A stretch of DNA of 64,000 nt from Stappia indica (GTDB lineage: Bacteria > Pseudomonadota > Alphaproteobacteria > Rhizobiales > Stappiaceae): positions 434,001 through 498,000 of the forward strand of contig NZ_MBQE01000002.1 of assembly GCF_001696535.1 (NCBI RefSeq), written 5' to 3'. The first letter of the stretch is position 1, and each line of letters begins with the position of its first letter. The position numbers and the translations under genes were made by a program. This document shows, piece by piece, positions 1 to 8,842 of the stretch. Below the pieces are notes generated by a model that worked only from the letters and a program-made list of their open reading frames with translations, searched no databases and was not told the origin of the DNA.

Positions 1-357
1 GATGACCCCGTACGGGGCAGCAATCGTCTGGCCGGGGCCCCTCGTCATCTTCTCCAGGCCGCCTTGCAGGTTCAGGCGAGCGAGAACTGGAGCCTGGGAG
101 CGTCGATCAGATGGGTGCCGGGCAGGACGCCGGTCGATAACATGAACACCTTGTTCGCCGATCCCTATGCCGTGGTCGACCTGCGCAGCGAATACAGGAT
201 TAGCGATACCGTGTCGGTCTTCGGTGAAGTAACCAACCTTTTTGATGCAACCTACGCGTCCTCGACACTGATCGTCGACCAGGCTCGACCTGATCAGGCA
301 GCGTTTCTGCCCGGAGACGGGCGCGCCTTCTATGCTGGACTGAAAGCAACCTTCTGA
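1..357 (+). CDS. TonB-dependent receptor, C-terminal part (5' end outside window)
   Basis: The reading frame is open from base 1 to the stop at 355-357, so this is the tail of a gene that begins before the window. The visible 118 residues look like the last strands of an outer-membrane TonB-dependent receptor barrel: an alternating hydrophobic pattern, the motif VFGEVTNLFDATYASS typical of the penultimate strands, and a terminal Phe (GLKATF), the usual Omp85-recognised C-terminus. Such receptors import siderophores, haem, vitamin B12 or other scarce ligands with energy from TonB-ExbB-ExbD. The ligand cannot be told because plug and N-terminus are missing. Confidence 0.75.
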   Translation, partial: DDPVRGSNRLAGAPRHLLQAALQVQASENWSLGASIRWVPGRTPVDNMNTLFADPYAVVDLRSEYRISDTVSVFGEVTNLFDATYASSTLIVDQARPDQAAFLPGDGRAFYAGLKATF

Positions 358-595
358 TGCGGATATAGTAAGGCTTTTCCAGTTCGTGAGCGTCCCAAGT
401 CTCTTCTCGGCCAATCAGTTCCGTTCTAGGAGCTATCGTCGTCGCGCCGAGAGAGACGAGAGCGCGGCCACGATGGCGCCGTAGAGCAAGGTATTGCCCT
501 GCGGCTTTACGCGCCTGAGAAAGGATGAAAAGTCGATAGTTGCCGCAGGAGAGTGCTTGTCGATCTTCACGACATGGACCCCTTGCACAATAGAG

Positions 596-1864
596 CTATG
601 CCGCGCGCTGTATGAGACCAGCGAGGATCGTCCGCCTCGCAAGGACCACCAGGAGATCGGAGCGGGTCACAATTCCGATGATCCGCCCGTCGGACAGAAC
701 GGGTGCAGCTTGAACGCCGCTGTCGGAGAGGAGTTGCACAAGAATGCCGATCCCGTCTTCCGGCGCCACGATGGACGTCTCTGCCGTCATTACGTCACGC
801 GCGAGCGCACCGCCGCGCACATTTTCCAGCATTCCCAGAAGCGCTGAGGAGAAACGGTCCCGCCGCAAGAGTGCGTCGGCACGCGCGCGCTGAATCAGAT
901 CGTTCTGGCTGATGAGCCCGCGAAACCGGCCATCATTGTCGATCACTGGCAGCGTCTTGAACCCATGCACACGAAAGAGGTCGGCGACGCGGCCGAGCCG
1001 GGTTTCCTCCGTGACGCAAACGAGGTCGCGCGACATGACGTCAGAGCAGGTCAGATCATCGAAATATCTGCGAGCCGCCTCGGCTTCGGCTGCAGCGAGA
1101 ACGCGCCCGAAATCTTCCGCTCCGATATTGGCGCTGAGGTTGAAACGGTCGAGAACCGCCGCCAGGTCGTCTGCCGACAATCCCAGGCGACGTTCCGGAC
1201 TTGCATCAGCTGTTGCGTGCTGTCCTGCCGGAGAGGGTTGGCGAAACGGATACTTGCGCCCCGTCAGGCGGTTGTAGAGCACCGCCAGCCCGACTAGCAG
1301 CGCCGTGTCCAGCATGACCGGCGATAGAACGAACCCGAAGCTCAGGCCTGCGATGTCTGAAGACGAAAGGACTGTCGCAAGCGCAACGGCCGCTCCCGGC
1401 GGATGCATTGCCCGTAGAAGTGCCATGGCCAGGATGGCGCCTCCGACACCCAATCCTGCCGACATTTCTGTGCCAAGGTTGAGACCTAGAACCGCGACAG
1501 CCACGAGGGCCGATACGGAATTCCCAACGACAGCTGACCAGGGTTGCGCGAGCGGAGAGTTGGGGACCGCAAAGACCAGAAAGGCTGTTGCGCCAAGCGG
1601 CGCAATCAGCAGAAAATCCGAGGAACCGCCGCGCCAGGTTTCCAGAGCAAGAAGAACGATGCCGCACACGGCAAGGCCAAGTCCGGCTCCCAGGGCGGCA
1701 CGCAAGGTCTCCGCTGGCTTGGGGCGGGACATGGCTGGGCCTAGCGCCCTGAGCATGAGCACACCCCGGACTTTCAAGCCGTTGCGAAGCGGTGCCGTGA
1801 CCGATTTGGCTGCTCTGGCTGGATCTGATCGTTTATGAGGGCTGTGCGGCACGTCTGATGTCAT
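596..1864 (-). CDS. HPP family membrane protein with C-terminal CBS domain pair
   Basis: The N-terminal half (about residues 40-200) is a hydrophobic multi-helix HPP-type domain, with the features APLGATAFLVFAVPNSPLAQPWS and MHPPGAAVALATVL (the HPP signature is visible). The C-terminal half holds two CBS motifs (about 275-335 and 350-410: CSDVMSRDLVCVTEETRLG and ARDVMTAETSIVAPEDGIG), which usually sense adenine nucleotides. Some HPP proteins take part in nitrite transport, but no substrate can be assigned here. The start is uncertain: the first 35 residues are polar and poorly convincing, and internal ATG codons at residues 36 and 44 (about position 1735) are good alternatives. It is transcribed away from the cbb3 operon. 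Confidence 0.85.
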   Translation of the reverse strand: MTSDVPHSPHKRSDPARAAKSVTAPLRNGLKVRGVLMLRALGPAMSRPKPAETLRAALGAGLGLAVCGIVLLALETWRGGSSDFLLIAPLGATAFLVFAVPNSPLAQPWSAVVGNSVSALVAVAVLGLNLGTEMSAGLGVGGAILAMALLRAMHPPGAAVALATVLSSSDIAGLSFGFVLSPVMLDTALLVGLAVLYNRLTGRKYPFRQPSPAGQHATADASPERRLGLSADDLAAVLDRFNLSANIGAEDFGRVLAAAEAEAARRYFDDLTCSDVMSRDLVCVTEETRLGRVADLFRVHGFKTLPVIDNDGRFRGLISQNDLIQRARADALLRRDRFSSALLGMLENVRGGALARDVMTAETSIVAPEDGIGILVQLLSDSGVQAAPVLSDGRIIGIVTRSDLLVVLARRTILAGLIQRAA

Positions 1865-2363
1865 CTTCAGAAAGAGAGCGTCGCATCCGGATGTACGAGG
1901 CGCAAAAGGCGACGAACACCCGGTGCCTGCCGCACACCTGAGCGGTCCGAGGCAATTCCGCAGTCATCCGGCTTTCGATGCCGGCTGCAAAGGACTGATG
2001 CCCAAGGGAGAAGAGCTGGCAGCGGAAAAGGGAGGCAGGACCATTTCCATAGCGTGAGTGTCCTAAGCCAATACAGAACCGGCCGCAATGCGGTGGGTGG
2101 CCGAGAGGCGGGGATAGTGAATTTGTTTTGAGCTGCGTAAACCTACTTGCGGAGCTATCTGCACCGCGCAGTTCAGTATCTCTCGAGCGTTCCAAAATTT
2201 CGTTGCGCGAGCTCTTTGTCGTCGGCAAGTGCATAAGCATTTATACAGATGTTAATTATTCGGGAATTCGTCAGGTTCGGCTTGTTCTAGCTTTCCAACG
2301 GTTGAAGTGATTGGAGATTCGGGGGAAGCTGCCGTCGTGACAGCTGCGCAGGGATCGGGAAAC
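1865..2363. other. Intergenic region between the HPP/CBS gene and ccoN
   Basis: About 500 bases separate the two divergent genes. No open frame in it has convincing codon use or family resemblance. The right half becomes AT-rich (around 2225-2290) as expected for promoter DNA. A weak FNR-like element, TTGAG-CTGC-GTAAA at 2128-2141, matches the TTGAT-N4-ATCAA consensus at only about 7 of 10 positions, so oxygen control by an FNR/FixK protein is plausible for ccoN but not shown. Confidence 0.4.
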
Positions 2364-4001
2364 ATGTTGGCAAATCTCACCTCCTCCGAGCGACAGACCG
2401 CGCTGGTTCTGGCTGGTGGTGTCGCCGTTGCAGGTTTGGTGATGGCGGTTCTCGGACGCTCCGACGTGCTGGGTGTCCACGGTGTGATCGTTATGCTTTG
2501 CGGAGGTTTTGTCGCCTGGCGGATCATGTCCTCCTTCTATGCAGCCGAACCGACGCAGGACCGATCCGTTTCCTATTATGACGATCCGATCAAGGCCGGT
2601 ATCGCCCTTGCGATGGCGTGGGCCGTCTTCGGCATGTTCATGGGGGTCTGGGTCGCGGCGCAACTCGCCTGGCCGGATCTTGCCTTCGATGCCGCTTGGT
2701 CGTCCTTCGGACGGCTCCGTCCGACACACACGAGCGGTGTTATCTTCGGCTTTGGCGGCAACGCGCTGATTGCGACATCCTTCCACGTGGTGCAGCGGAC
2801 ATCGCGCGCGCGGCTTGCGGGGCAGGTGAGCCCCTGGTTCGTGCTACTGGGCTACAACCTGTTCTGCGTGCTGGCCATATCTGGTTACCTGATGGGGATC
2901 ACCCAGTCCAAGGAATACGCGGAAGCTGAGTGGTATGCGGATATCTGGCTGGTCATTGTCTGGGTCACGTATTTCATTCTCTACATCAAGACGATCGCGC
3001 GCCGGAATGAGCCTCATATCTACGTTGCCAATTGGTATTTCATGGCATTCATTGTGGTTGTGGCGATCTTGCACATCGTGAACAATCTCGCTCTCCCGAT
3101 CTCCTGGGGGCACGCGAAGAGCTACACGATATGGCCTGGCGTGCAGGATGCCATGGTCCAGTGGTGGTACGGTCACAACGCCGTCGCCTTCTTCCTGACG
3201 GCAGGCTTCCTCGGAATGCTGTACTACTATCTGCCCGTCCGGGCACAGCGTCCGATCTTTTCCTACAGGCTTTCCATCCTCAGCTTCTGGGGTATCACCT
3301 TCTTCTACATGTGGGCGGGCTCGCACCATCTCCACTATACCGCGCTCCCTCACTGGGTTCAGACGCTGGGCATGACCTTCTCAGTCATGCTGTTGGTGCC
3401 CTCCTGGGCTTCGGCAGGCAATGCCTTGCTGACGCTGAACGGCGCCTGGCACCGGGTGCGCCAGGATGCGACGCTCCGCTTCATGATGGCTGCGGCCGTG
3501 TTCTACGGATTGTCGACCTTCGAAGGGTCCTTCATGGCGATCCGGCCCGTCAATTCTCTCTCGCATTATACGGACTGGACGGTTGGCCACGTTCATGCAG
3601 GAGCGCTCGGATGGGTCGCGCTCATTACTTTCGGATCGCTCTACACCCTGGTTCCCAAGTTGTGGAAGCGTCAGGGCATGTATTCCGACGCTCTGGTTGA
3701 GGTTCATTTTTGGCTATCGATCGCCGGGGCGCTGATTTACGTCTTTGCGATGTGGAATTCTGGTATCATTCAGGGCCTGATGTGGCGAACCTATACAGAG
3801 GATGGCGCTCTATCCTATTCATTCATAGACTCTCTCGTTGCGATGTATCCCTATTACATCGCCCGTGCCTTCGGTGGGTTGCTTTTCCTCATCGGTACGA
3901 TCATCGGTTGCTACAACATGTGGATGACGGTGCGATCCGCTCCGCACGCCGCGCCCGAAAGGGACGCCCCGGTCACACCTGCAACCGTGCCTGGAGAATG
4001 A
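2364..4001 (+). CDS. ccoN: cbb3-type cytochrome c oxidase subunit I
   Basis: Catalytic haem-copper subunit of the high-affinity cbb3 oxidase; it reduces O2 to water in the inner membrane and pumps protons. About twelve membrane segments are visible, with family landmarks: RPTHTSGVIFGFGGNALIATSFHVVQ (low-spin haem ligand region), WWYGHNAVAFFLTAGFLGMLYYYLP (CuB/cross-linked Tyr region), GSHHLHYTALPHW (CuB His pair) and DWTVGHVHAGALGW (haem ligand His). It is the first gene of ccoN-ccoO-ccoQ-ccoP. An upstream in-frame GTG at 2307 would add 19 residues that do not look like CcoN; the ATG at 2364, giving 545 residues, fits family length better. The TGA is followed 3 bases later by ccoO. Confidence 0.95.
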   Translation: MLANLTSSERQTALVLAGGVAVAGLVMAVLGRSDVLGVHGVIVMLCGGFVAWRIMSSFYAAEPTQDRSVSYYDDPIKAGIALAMAWAVFGMFMGVWVAAQLAWPDLAFDAAWSSFGRLRPTHTSGVIFGFGGNALIATSFHVVQRTSRARLAGQVSPWFVLLGYNLFCVLAISGYLMGITQSKEYAEAEWYADIWLVIVWVTYFILYIKTIARRNEPHIYVANWYFMAFIVVVAILHIVNNLALPISWGHAKSYTIWPGVQDAMVQWWYGHNAVAFFLTAGFLGMLYYYLPVRAQRPIFSYRLSILSFWGITFFYMWAGSHHLHYTALPHWVQTLGMTFSVMLLVPSWASAGNALLTLNGAWHRVRQDATLRFMMAAAVFYGLSTFEGSFMAIRPVNSLSHYTDWTVGHVHAGALGWVALITFGSLYTLVPKLWKRQGMYSDALVEVHFWLSIAGALIYVFAMWNSGIIQGLMWRTYTEDGALSYSFIDSLVAMYPYYIARAFGGLLFLIGTIIGCYNMWMTVRSAPHAAPERDAPVTPATVPGE

Positions 4002-4004
4002 GCG

Positions 4005-4757
4005 ATGCCTGAGCTCTTCCACCGTAAACTCGAGCGTTCCGCCGTTCTCTTCGTGCTCGGCATCATCGCGGCTGCCAGCGTCGGGGGCATCGTGGAGATT
4101 GCGCCGCTCTTCACCATCGACGAGACGGTCGAGGATGCGCCCGACATGCGCATGTACACGCCGCTGGAGCTCGCCGGGCGCAACATTTATATTCGCGAAG
4201 GCTGTTATGCCTGTCACAGCCAGATGATCCGCACGTTGCGGGACGAAGTGGAGCGGTATGGGCCCTATTCGGTTGCGGTAGAGTCGCAATATGACCGCCC
4301 GATGCTGTGGGGCTCAAAACGCACGGGTCCGGACCTCGCGCGCATCGGTGGAAAATACTCCGACTTCTGGCACGTCGCCCATCTCAACAACCCGCGTGAT
4401 GTCGTTCCGGAGTCCAACATGCCAGCCTATCGATGGTTGGCACGTACTCCCCTGAAGACAAATGACCTGCATCTGCATCTGGCGGCGCAACAGGCGCTCG
4501 GCGTGCCGTACACGGCGGAGATGATCGAGAACGCGGCCAGCGACGCCTACGGTCAGGCAACGCCCGATACGGACTATGCCGCAGGCGTCGTCGAGAGATA
4601 TGGCGAAGAGACCAACATCAGCGCATTCGACGGCGTGACCACGCGCGTTACGGAAATGGACGCGCTGGTCGCCTACCTCCAGGTTCTGGGCAGACTCACC
4701 AACGCGGCCTACGAGAATACGGCTGCTCCGGAAACAAAACCGGATCCCGACGATTGA
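4005..4757 (+). CDS. ccoO: cbb3-type cytochrome c oxidase subunit II (mono-haem c)
   Basis: Membrane-anchored mono-haem cytochrome c subunit that passes electrons to CcoN. One N-terminal membrane segment (about residues 12-35) is followed by the haem-binding motif GCYACHSQMIRTL, and the axial Met region SNMPAYRWL is present. The sequence IYIREGCYACHSQ is diagnostic for CcoO. The gene begins 3 bases after ccoN and is followed 12 bases later by ccoQ with a strong ribosome site (GAGGAGG). At 250 residues it is of normal length. Confidence 0.95.
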   Translation: MPELFHRKLERSAVLFVLGIIAAASVGGIVEIAPLFTIDETVEDAPDMRMYTPLELAGRNIYIREGCYACHSQMIRTLRDEVERYGPYSVAVESQYDRPMLWGSKRTGPDLARIGGKYSDFWHVAHLNNPRDVVPESNMPAYRWLARTPLKTNDLHLHLAAQQALGVPYTAEMIENAASDAYGQATPDTDYAAGVVERYGEETNISAFDGVTTRVTEMDALVAYLQVLGRLTNAAYENTAAPETKPDPDD

Positions 4758-4769
4758 GGAGGAGTGCGG

Positions 4770-4943
4770 ATGGATTTCGATCACAATGCCGTTGTCGCAT
4801 TCTCCAAGAGCTGGGGGCTTTTCTATCTGATGGCCTTCTTTGTCTGTGTCCTTGTCTACGCCTTCTGGCCGTCGAACAGGTCACGTTTTGACAGGGCCAA
4901 ACACAGCATTCTCGACCGGGACGACACGCCATGGCAGAAGTAG
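4770..4943 (+). CDS. ccoQ: cbb3-type cytochrome oxidase subunit CcoQ
   Basis: A 57-residue protein read directly from the DNA. It begins MDFDHNAVVAFSKSWGLFY and ends DRDDTPWQK. It has one membrane helix (about residues 15-34, ending FWPSNRSRFD), the typical CcoQ plan of helix plus basic tail, and lies between ccoO and ccoP as in other ccoNOQP operons. A GAGGAGG ribosome site lies just upstream. Its last 13 bases overlap the start of ccoP, indicating translational coupling. CcoQ stabilises assembly of CcoP with the core complex in other bacteria. Confidence 0.9.
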   Translation: MDFDHNAVVAFSKSWGLFYLMAFFVCVLVYAFWPSNRSRFDRAKHSILDRDDTPWQK

Positions 4944-5812
4944 AACGCGATCCGGTCAGCGGTCGCGAGACCACTGGCCACGAGTGGAACGGCATCAAGG
5001 AACTGGACACTCCGGTTCCGCGTGGTGTGCTCATGTTCCTGATCGTGACGCATGTCTGGGCAATCGTCTGGTGGTTTCTGGTGCCTTCCTGGCCGTTGGG
5101 AACGACCTACACAAAGGGCCTGCTCGATATCGACCAGAAGACTACGGTTGAGGCGCGCGTCATTGAGGGACAACGGGAACGGGCGAACTGGGCGACCCGC
5201 CTCGAGAGCGAGCCCTACGAGGCGATCCTTTCGGACGAGAATCTGATGAATGTCGTGCGAAGCAGCGGGCGGCAGCTTTTTGGCGACAATTGCGCAGCCT
5301 GCCACGGCCGCGATGGCAGGGGGCGCGCGAACTATCCGGATCTCACCGATGACGACTGGCTGTGGGGCGGGGAACCGGCGCTTATCGAGGAGACCTTGCG
5401 CGTCGGCATCAATACCCTCCATCCGGAGACACGCATTGCCCAAATGCCCGCATTCGGGCGCGATCAGATGCTCGATCGAGAGCAGGTTCGCAGCGTGGCG
5501 GCCTATGTCTATTCCCTCTCCCACCCGGATTACTCGACGCCAGACAATCTGGACCGCATCCAGGCGGGACAGGAGGTGTTCGCAACGACCTGCGCCGCGT
5601 GCCACGGCGAGAACGGCGAGGGCATCCGTGATGTCGGTGCCCCCAACCTTACCGACCCGTACTGGGTCTATGGCGGCGACCTCGACACCATTATTGCTTC
5701 GGTGCACGGCGGACGGCAGGGGCACATGCCGACCTGGGATGAGCGTCTGACCGCTGCCGAGATCAAGACCCTTGCCCTTTATGTCCACGATCTTGGAATG
5801 CGACAGCCATGA
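4931..5812 (+). CDS. ccoP: cbb3-type cytochrome c oxidase subunit III (di-haem c)
   Basis: Di-haem cytochrome c that receives electrons from soluble cytochromes or the bc1 complex. An N-terminal cytoplasmic stretch (HEWNGIKELDTPVPRG, the CcoP N-terminal signature) is followed by one membrane helix (about residues 37-57) and two cytochrome c domains, each with a CAACHG haem site (about residues 119 and 220), and axial-Met regions AQMPAFG and GHMPTW. It overlaps ccoQ by 13 bases and its stop overlaps the next small gene. Length 293 residues is normal for the family. Confidence 0.95.
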   Translation: MAEVERDPVSGRETTGHEWNGIKELDTPVPRGVLMFLIVTHVWAIVWWFLVPSWPLGTTYTKGLLDIDQKTTVEARVIEGQRERANWATRLESEPYEAILSDENLMNVVRSSGRQLFGDNCAACHGRDGRGRANYPDLTDDDWLWGGEPALIEETLRVGINTLHPETRIAQMPAFGRDQMLDREQVRSVAAYVYSLSHPDYSTPDNLDRIQAGQEVFATTCAACHGENGEGIRDVGAPNLTDPYWVYGGDLDTIIASVHGGRQGHMPTWDERLTAAEIKTLALYVHDLGMRQP

Positions 5813-6000
5813 CGACACCCGTGCATCGCTCGCGAAAAGCGTGGCTCGCATGGTTGCTGGTGCCGGCCGGGTTGCTGCTTTTTGTCGGAGCAAACGTTCA
5901 TCTTGTCTATGTGGCCGTACAATCGCAGCCCGACTGCGTGGATCATCTGAAGGCGCCGGTTGAGGGCGAGGGCTATCGCGCGGCCAAGTCGGCATGTTGA
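5809..6000 (+). CDS. small single-helix membrane protein downstream of ccoP
   Basis: A 63-residue protein whose ATG overlaps the ccoP stop codon (ATGA), so it is co-translated with the oxidase. It has a short basic N-terminus, one long hydrophobic stretch (about residues 11-34) and a periplasmic or cytoplasmic tail containing QPDCVDHLK and a C-terminal Cys. It does not resemble CcoG, CcoH, CcoI or CcoS. Position suggests an accessory or assembly factor of the cbb3 oxidase, but that is inference. Confidence 0.7.
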   Translation: MTTPVHRSRKAWLAWLLVPAGLLLFVGANVHLVYVAVQSQPDCVDHLKAPVEGEGYRAAKSAC

Positions 6001-6011
6001 GGAGAGCGAGG

Positions 6012-6830
6012 ATGGGCGAGACCAACAAGTCGTACTGGTTGCTCAGCGAGACGTCGGGGATCGGCGAGACCCGCGATCCGAAACTTCAGCGCCACCTTCC
6101 GCTCTTCGAGGGATTGCGTTGGTTGAAGGCCGGGTGGCGAGACTTCTGGATCAGACCGGCTGCCAGCGTGGCATATGGCGGCGGCATCTTCGTCCTGTCG
6201 GTGCTGTTCGTCTGGACGCTGGTCGCATTCGGACGTGATTACATCCTGTTTCCTTCGCTGGCGGGGTTCATGATCGTGGCCCCGTTCCTTGCCGTCGGGC
6301 TTTATGAGAAGAGCCGGGCAATCGAGAAGGGAGGCGAGATCGGCTTCGGCGCGATGTTGCGGGTCCGTCCGAGCGCAGGAGCGCAGGTGTTTTTTACTGG
6401 CCTGCTGCTTTGCCTGTTGATGCTGTTGTGGAACCGCGCGGCAGTCCTGCTTTGGGCGCTTTTCTTCGGAGTGAGCGCTTTTCCGGGCCTCGAAGGGGTC
6501 GTGCCGGTGCTGTTTGGCACGCTCTATGGTTGGGCAATGCTGCTTGTGGGATCCGCCATTGGGGGTCTTTTTGCATCTTTTTCATTCGCAATCAGTGTCT
6601 TTGCGGTTCCGATGCTTCTTGATCGCCGGGTCGACGCACTGACGGCAATGGGGACCAGCATGAAGCTGGTGTGGAACAACTTGCCAACGATGGTCATGTG
6701 GGGCGGCATCATGCTCGCCCTCTTCGTCCTTTGTGTCGCGACCGGCTTGATCGGGATGATCGTGATCTTTCCGCTCCTAGGACATGCCACTTGGCACGCT
6801 TACAGAAGCGTCGTGCGAGAGGACGACTGA
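6012..6830 (+). CDS. DUF2189 integral membrane protein
   Basis: A 272-residue multi-spanning membrane protein with five or six hydrophobic segments after a polar N-terminus (from WLKAGWRDFWIRP onward), matching the DUF2189 family that often accompanies cytochrome oxidase genes in alphaproteobacteria. Its biochemical function is unknown. The start at 6012 has a GAGGAGAGCGAGG ribosome site; a longer frame opening at 5994 is less likely. It continues the ccoNOQP transcription unit, 11 bases after the preceding small gene. Confidence 0.85.
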   Translation: MGETNKSYWLLSETSGIGETRDPKLQRHLPLFEGLRWLKAGWRDFWIRPAASVAYGGGIFVLSVLFVWTLVAFGRDYILFPSLAGFMIVAPFLAVGLYEKSRAIEKGGEIGFGAMLRVRPSAGAQVFFTGLLLCLLMLLWNRAAVLLWALFFGVSAFPGLEGVVPVLFGTLYGWAMLLVGSAIGGLFASFSFAISVFAVPMLLDRRVDALTAMGTSMKLVWNNLPTMVMWGGIMLALFVLCVATGLIGMIVIFPLLGHATWHAYRSVVREDD

Positions 6831-6921
6831 CAGCAGACTATGGGCCAACCAACACACGACGGAGGATCTGTGTCGTCTCACATCGATTCTGGTCTCATGA
6901 ATGTCTGAGAGAGGAGACAAG

Positions 6922-7053
6922 ATGTCGCATGCTTCTGACAGGCGTTTCGATTGGGTTGCCGCACTTGCATTGGCATCTGGGGTTGCAGTTATTCTGCCAA
7001 GTCTGCTTGCGCTGGCTATAGCTATTCTCGCGATAATCGCGGCATGGGCGTAA
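6922..7053 (+). CDS. small hydrophobic protein (43 residues)
   Basis: Read directly from the DNA: the ATG is preceded by GAGAGGAGACAAG, a good ribosome site, and the frame encodes a short basic N-terminus (MSHASDRRFDW) followed by a single very hydrophobic helix to the C-terminus (ending AIIAAWA). It lies about 90 bases after the DUF2189 gene in the same direction, at the end of the cbb3 oxidase region. No family recognised. The strong ribosome site and coherent membrane helix support a real gene, but there is no independent evidence. Confidence 0.5.
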   Translation: MSHASDRRFDWVAALALASGVAVILPSLLALAIAILAIIAAWA

Positions 7054-7150
7054 TATCCGCGGTAATCCGTCTTGTGATGCCTGCCCAGCCGGTGACGAGG
7101 AGGATCACTGTTTGTCAGCATCTGCCACGCACCAGCTTCGACCGTCTCAC

Positions 7151-7564
7151 CTAATGGTTTTGTGGCGGGAGAGCTATGTCGGCAAGTGTTCCGAGGTCGA
7201 GATCGGCGAAGAAGGCGGACTCGGCTGATCGCAAACGCGCCTTCAGCCGGCAGCGCCCATCTAGCGTGCAGCTGCTAGTTTCTGTGACGAAACACTCTAC
7301 AAGCGAATGGCCATCTTCCAGTATGTTTACGACCGCACCAAGTTTGATGCGATTGGGCGGTAGTGCAAGAATGGCGCCCCCGCCGCTGCCACGACGCGTC
7401 TCGATCAGTCCACCTTCTGCGAGGCGTTGCATGACCTTGGCCAGATGATTGCGCGACAAACCGAATTCCCTGGCAAATTCAGCTGTAGAAAAAGCACGTG
7501 TCGGCTCCCCCGCCATTCGCATTAGCATCCGTAAGCCGAAATCGGTGAAGGATGTGAGGCGCAT
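7151..7564 (-). CDS. Rrf2 family transcriptional regulator, NsrR-like
   Basis: A 137-residue Rrf2 protein: N-terminal winged helix (MRLTSFTDFGLRMLMRMAG, then SRNHLAKVMQRLAEGGLIETRRG) followed by three cysteines spaced C-X7-C-X5-C (CFVTETSSCTLDGRC), the iron-sulphur ligand pattern of NsrR. NsrR is a nitric-oxide-sensitive repressor of NO detoxification and, in some species, respiratory genes. It is transcribed toward the cbb3 oxidase region. NO control of the neighbouring oxidase or of the cyclic-di-GMP gene on the other side is a reasonable guess; no clear NsrR operator was seen. Confidence 0.88.
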   Translation of the reverse strand: MRLTSFTDFGLRMLMRMAGEPTRAFSTAEFAREFGLSRNHLAKVMQRLAEGGLIETRRGSGGGAILALPPNRIKLGAVVNILEDGHSLVECFVTETSSCTLDGRCRLKARLRSAESAFFADLDLGTLADIALPPQNH

Positions 7565-7830
7565 TGCTTTCAGGATCTTTCCAATTGATGTCCGTCATGT
7601 TTATGAACAGGATCATTCTCATATGCAATCCTGGCGCAATTGCGTGCGGCGGTTCTTTGGCGTGCGAATAACAAACTTCCCGATTGTGAATGCGGTTTGC
7701 AGACCCGAGCAGGATTCGAAGGGTGCCGATTCTTTTTTGTTCAGGTGGATATTCTCTTGTATTTTAAGGAAATATAAATAGATCTTCATCAAGATTCTCG
7801 ATCCCATCTAGCGACGCTTGGAAATGAAGG

Positions 7831-8769
7831 GTGGTTGAGCCAACAAACGATCTTCAGAGCCTTCAGACATCGTATTCGCTTATGCGAAAAACGTTGGATC
7901 TCCTGCCTGACGGCGTTCTGATCATCGGCCGCAACCGCGAAGTTCTGTACTTCAACGAAGCCTTCGAGCGGCTTTGGCGAATTCCGCGAGACGTCGTGGA
8001 AGCTGGAGATCGGACGATGCTCGCGCATGTGCTGGATCAGCTCGACGATCCTCAATCGTTTCTGGAGCTCGTCGAGCGTCTCTATCATCGTCCGGATTCG
8101 TCTGAGGACGAGCTGACGTTCAATGATGGCCGCGTCTTCAATCGCCGTAGCGTGTCACTGGATGCCGGCGACGGCGGGTATAGCCGCATCTGGATTTTCA
8201 GCGACGTAACCGAAGCCTGGAGCGCGCGGATCGACCCGCTCACCGGACTGCTCAACCGGCGTGCCTATGCCAGCGAATTGCCGGAATTCATGTCGTCGCC
8301 TGCGGAAGGGGCCGTCAAGTCTTTCGCCTTGGCCGATGTCGATCGGTTCAAGGCCTATAATGACCGCTACGGTCATGCGGCGGGAGACCAGGTTCTGGAG
8401 CGAATTGGCGAGATTTTGAGTGAGGCCTGCGACCGAAACTCGGCCGAGACATATCGCATTGGCGGTGAGGAGTTCGCGATCACATCCCTGCATCGGGATC
8501 AGGCTGCTGCAATCGCGTTTCACCGGGCCATCATCGATCGCGTGAAGGAGGCTGCGATTGAGCATGGCGGAAACCGACCCCACGGGGTTGCCACTGTGTC
8601 TATGGGGCTTGGACTGTTCGCGGGGTGTGGCAACGCCAAGACGATTTTTGCGACCGTTGATCGGGCGCTTTATCGGGCGAAGAAGCTGGGTCGGAACACG
8701 GTGACCTTGGCAGAGATCGGAAGGGGAGGGCACTCGTCTTCAAATACGACAGATGAGCCTTCCGGTTGA
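7831..8769 (+). CDS. PAS-GGDEF diguanylate cyclase
   Basis: An N-terminal PAS-type sensor (about residues 15-130; LLPDGVLIIGRNREVLYFNEAFERLW) precedes a GGDEF domain (about 140-300) with DPLTGLLNRRAY, DVDRFKAYNDRYGHAAGD and an intact GGEEF active site, so it should make cyclic-di-GMP from GTP. The product-inhibition site five residues before GGEEF reads RNSA rather than RxxD, so feedback inhibition is probably absent. There is no membrane segment; it is cytoplasmic. The GTG start has a plausible ribosome site (GAAGG). An internal ATG at residue 18 is an alternative. Confidence 0.88.
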   Translation: MVEPTNDLQSLQTSYSLMRKTLDLLPDGVLIIGRNREVLYFNEAFERLWRIPRDVVEAGDRTMLAHVLDQLDDPQSFLELVERLYHRPDSSEDELTFNDGRVFNRRSVSLDAGDGGYSRIWIFSDVTEAWSARIDPLTGLLNRRAYASELPEFMSSPAEGAVKSFALADVDRFKAYNDRYGHAAGDQVLERIGEILSEACDRNSAETYRIGGEEFAITSLHRDQAAAIAFHRAIIDRVKEAAIEHGGNRPHGVATVSMGLGLFAGCGNAKTIFATVDRALYRAKKLGRNTVTLAEIGRGGHSSSNTTDEPSG

Positions 8770-8842
8770 TGCAGCGAGTTTCATTATGCGGCCGGCAGTG
8801 TCGAAAGCGGGTGGTGCAGGTTTGAGGTGAGCGGAGCGTGGC

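Noticed and set aside
433-642. Possible small gene on the minus strand (69 codons)
   Set aside because: It overlaps the end of the HPP/CBS gene, has no clear ribosome site and matches no known family. Most of it is likely non-coding.
2128-2141. FNR/FixK-like box TTGAG-CTGC-GTAAA before ccoN
   Set aside because: Only about 7 of 10 consensus positions agree and the distance to ccoN (over 200 bases) is long, so it is mentioned only in the intergenic entry.
6840-6908. 22-codon frame between the DUF2189 gene and the 43-residue gene
   Set aside because: Polar, without family resemblance, and its ATG lacks a ribosome site.
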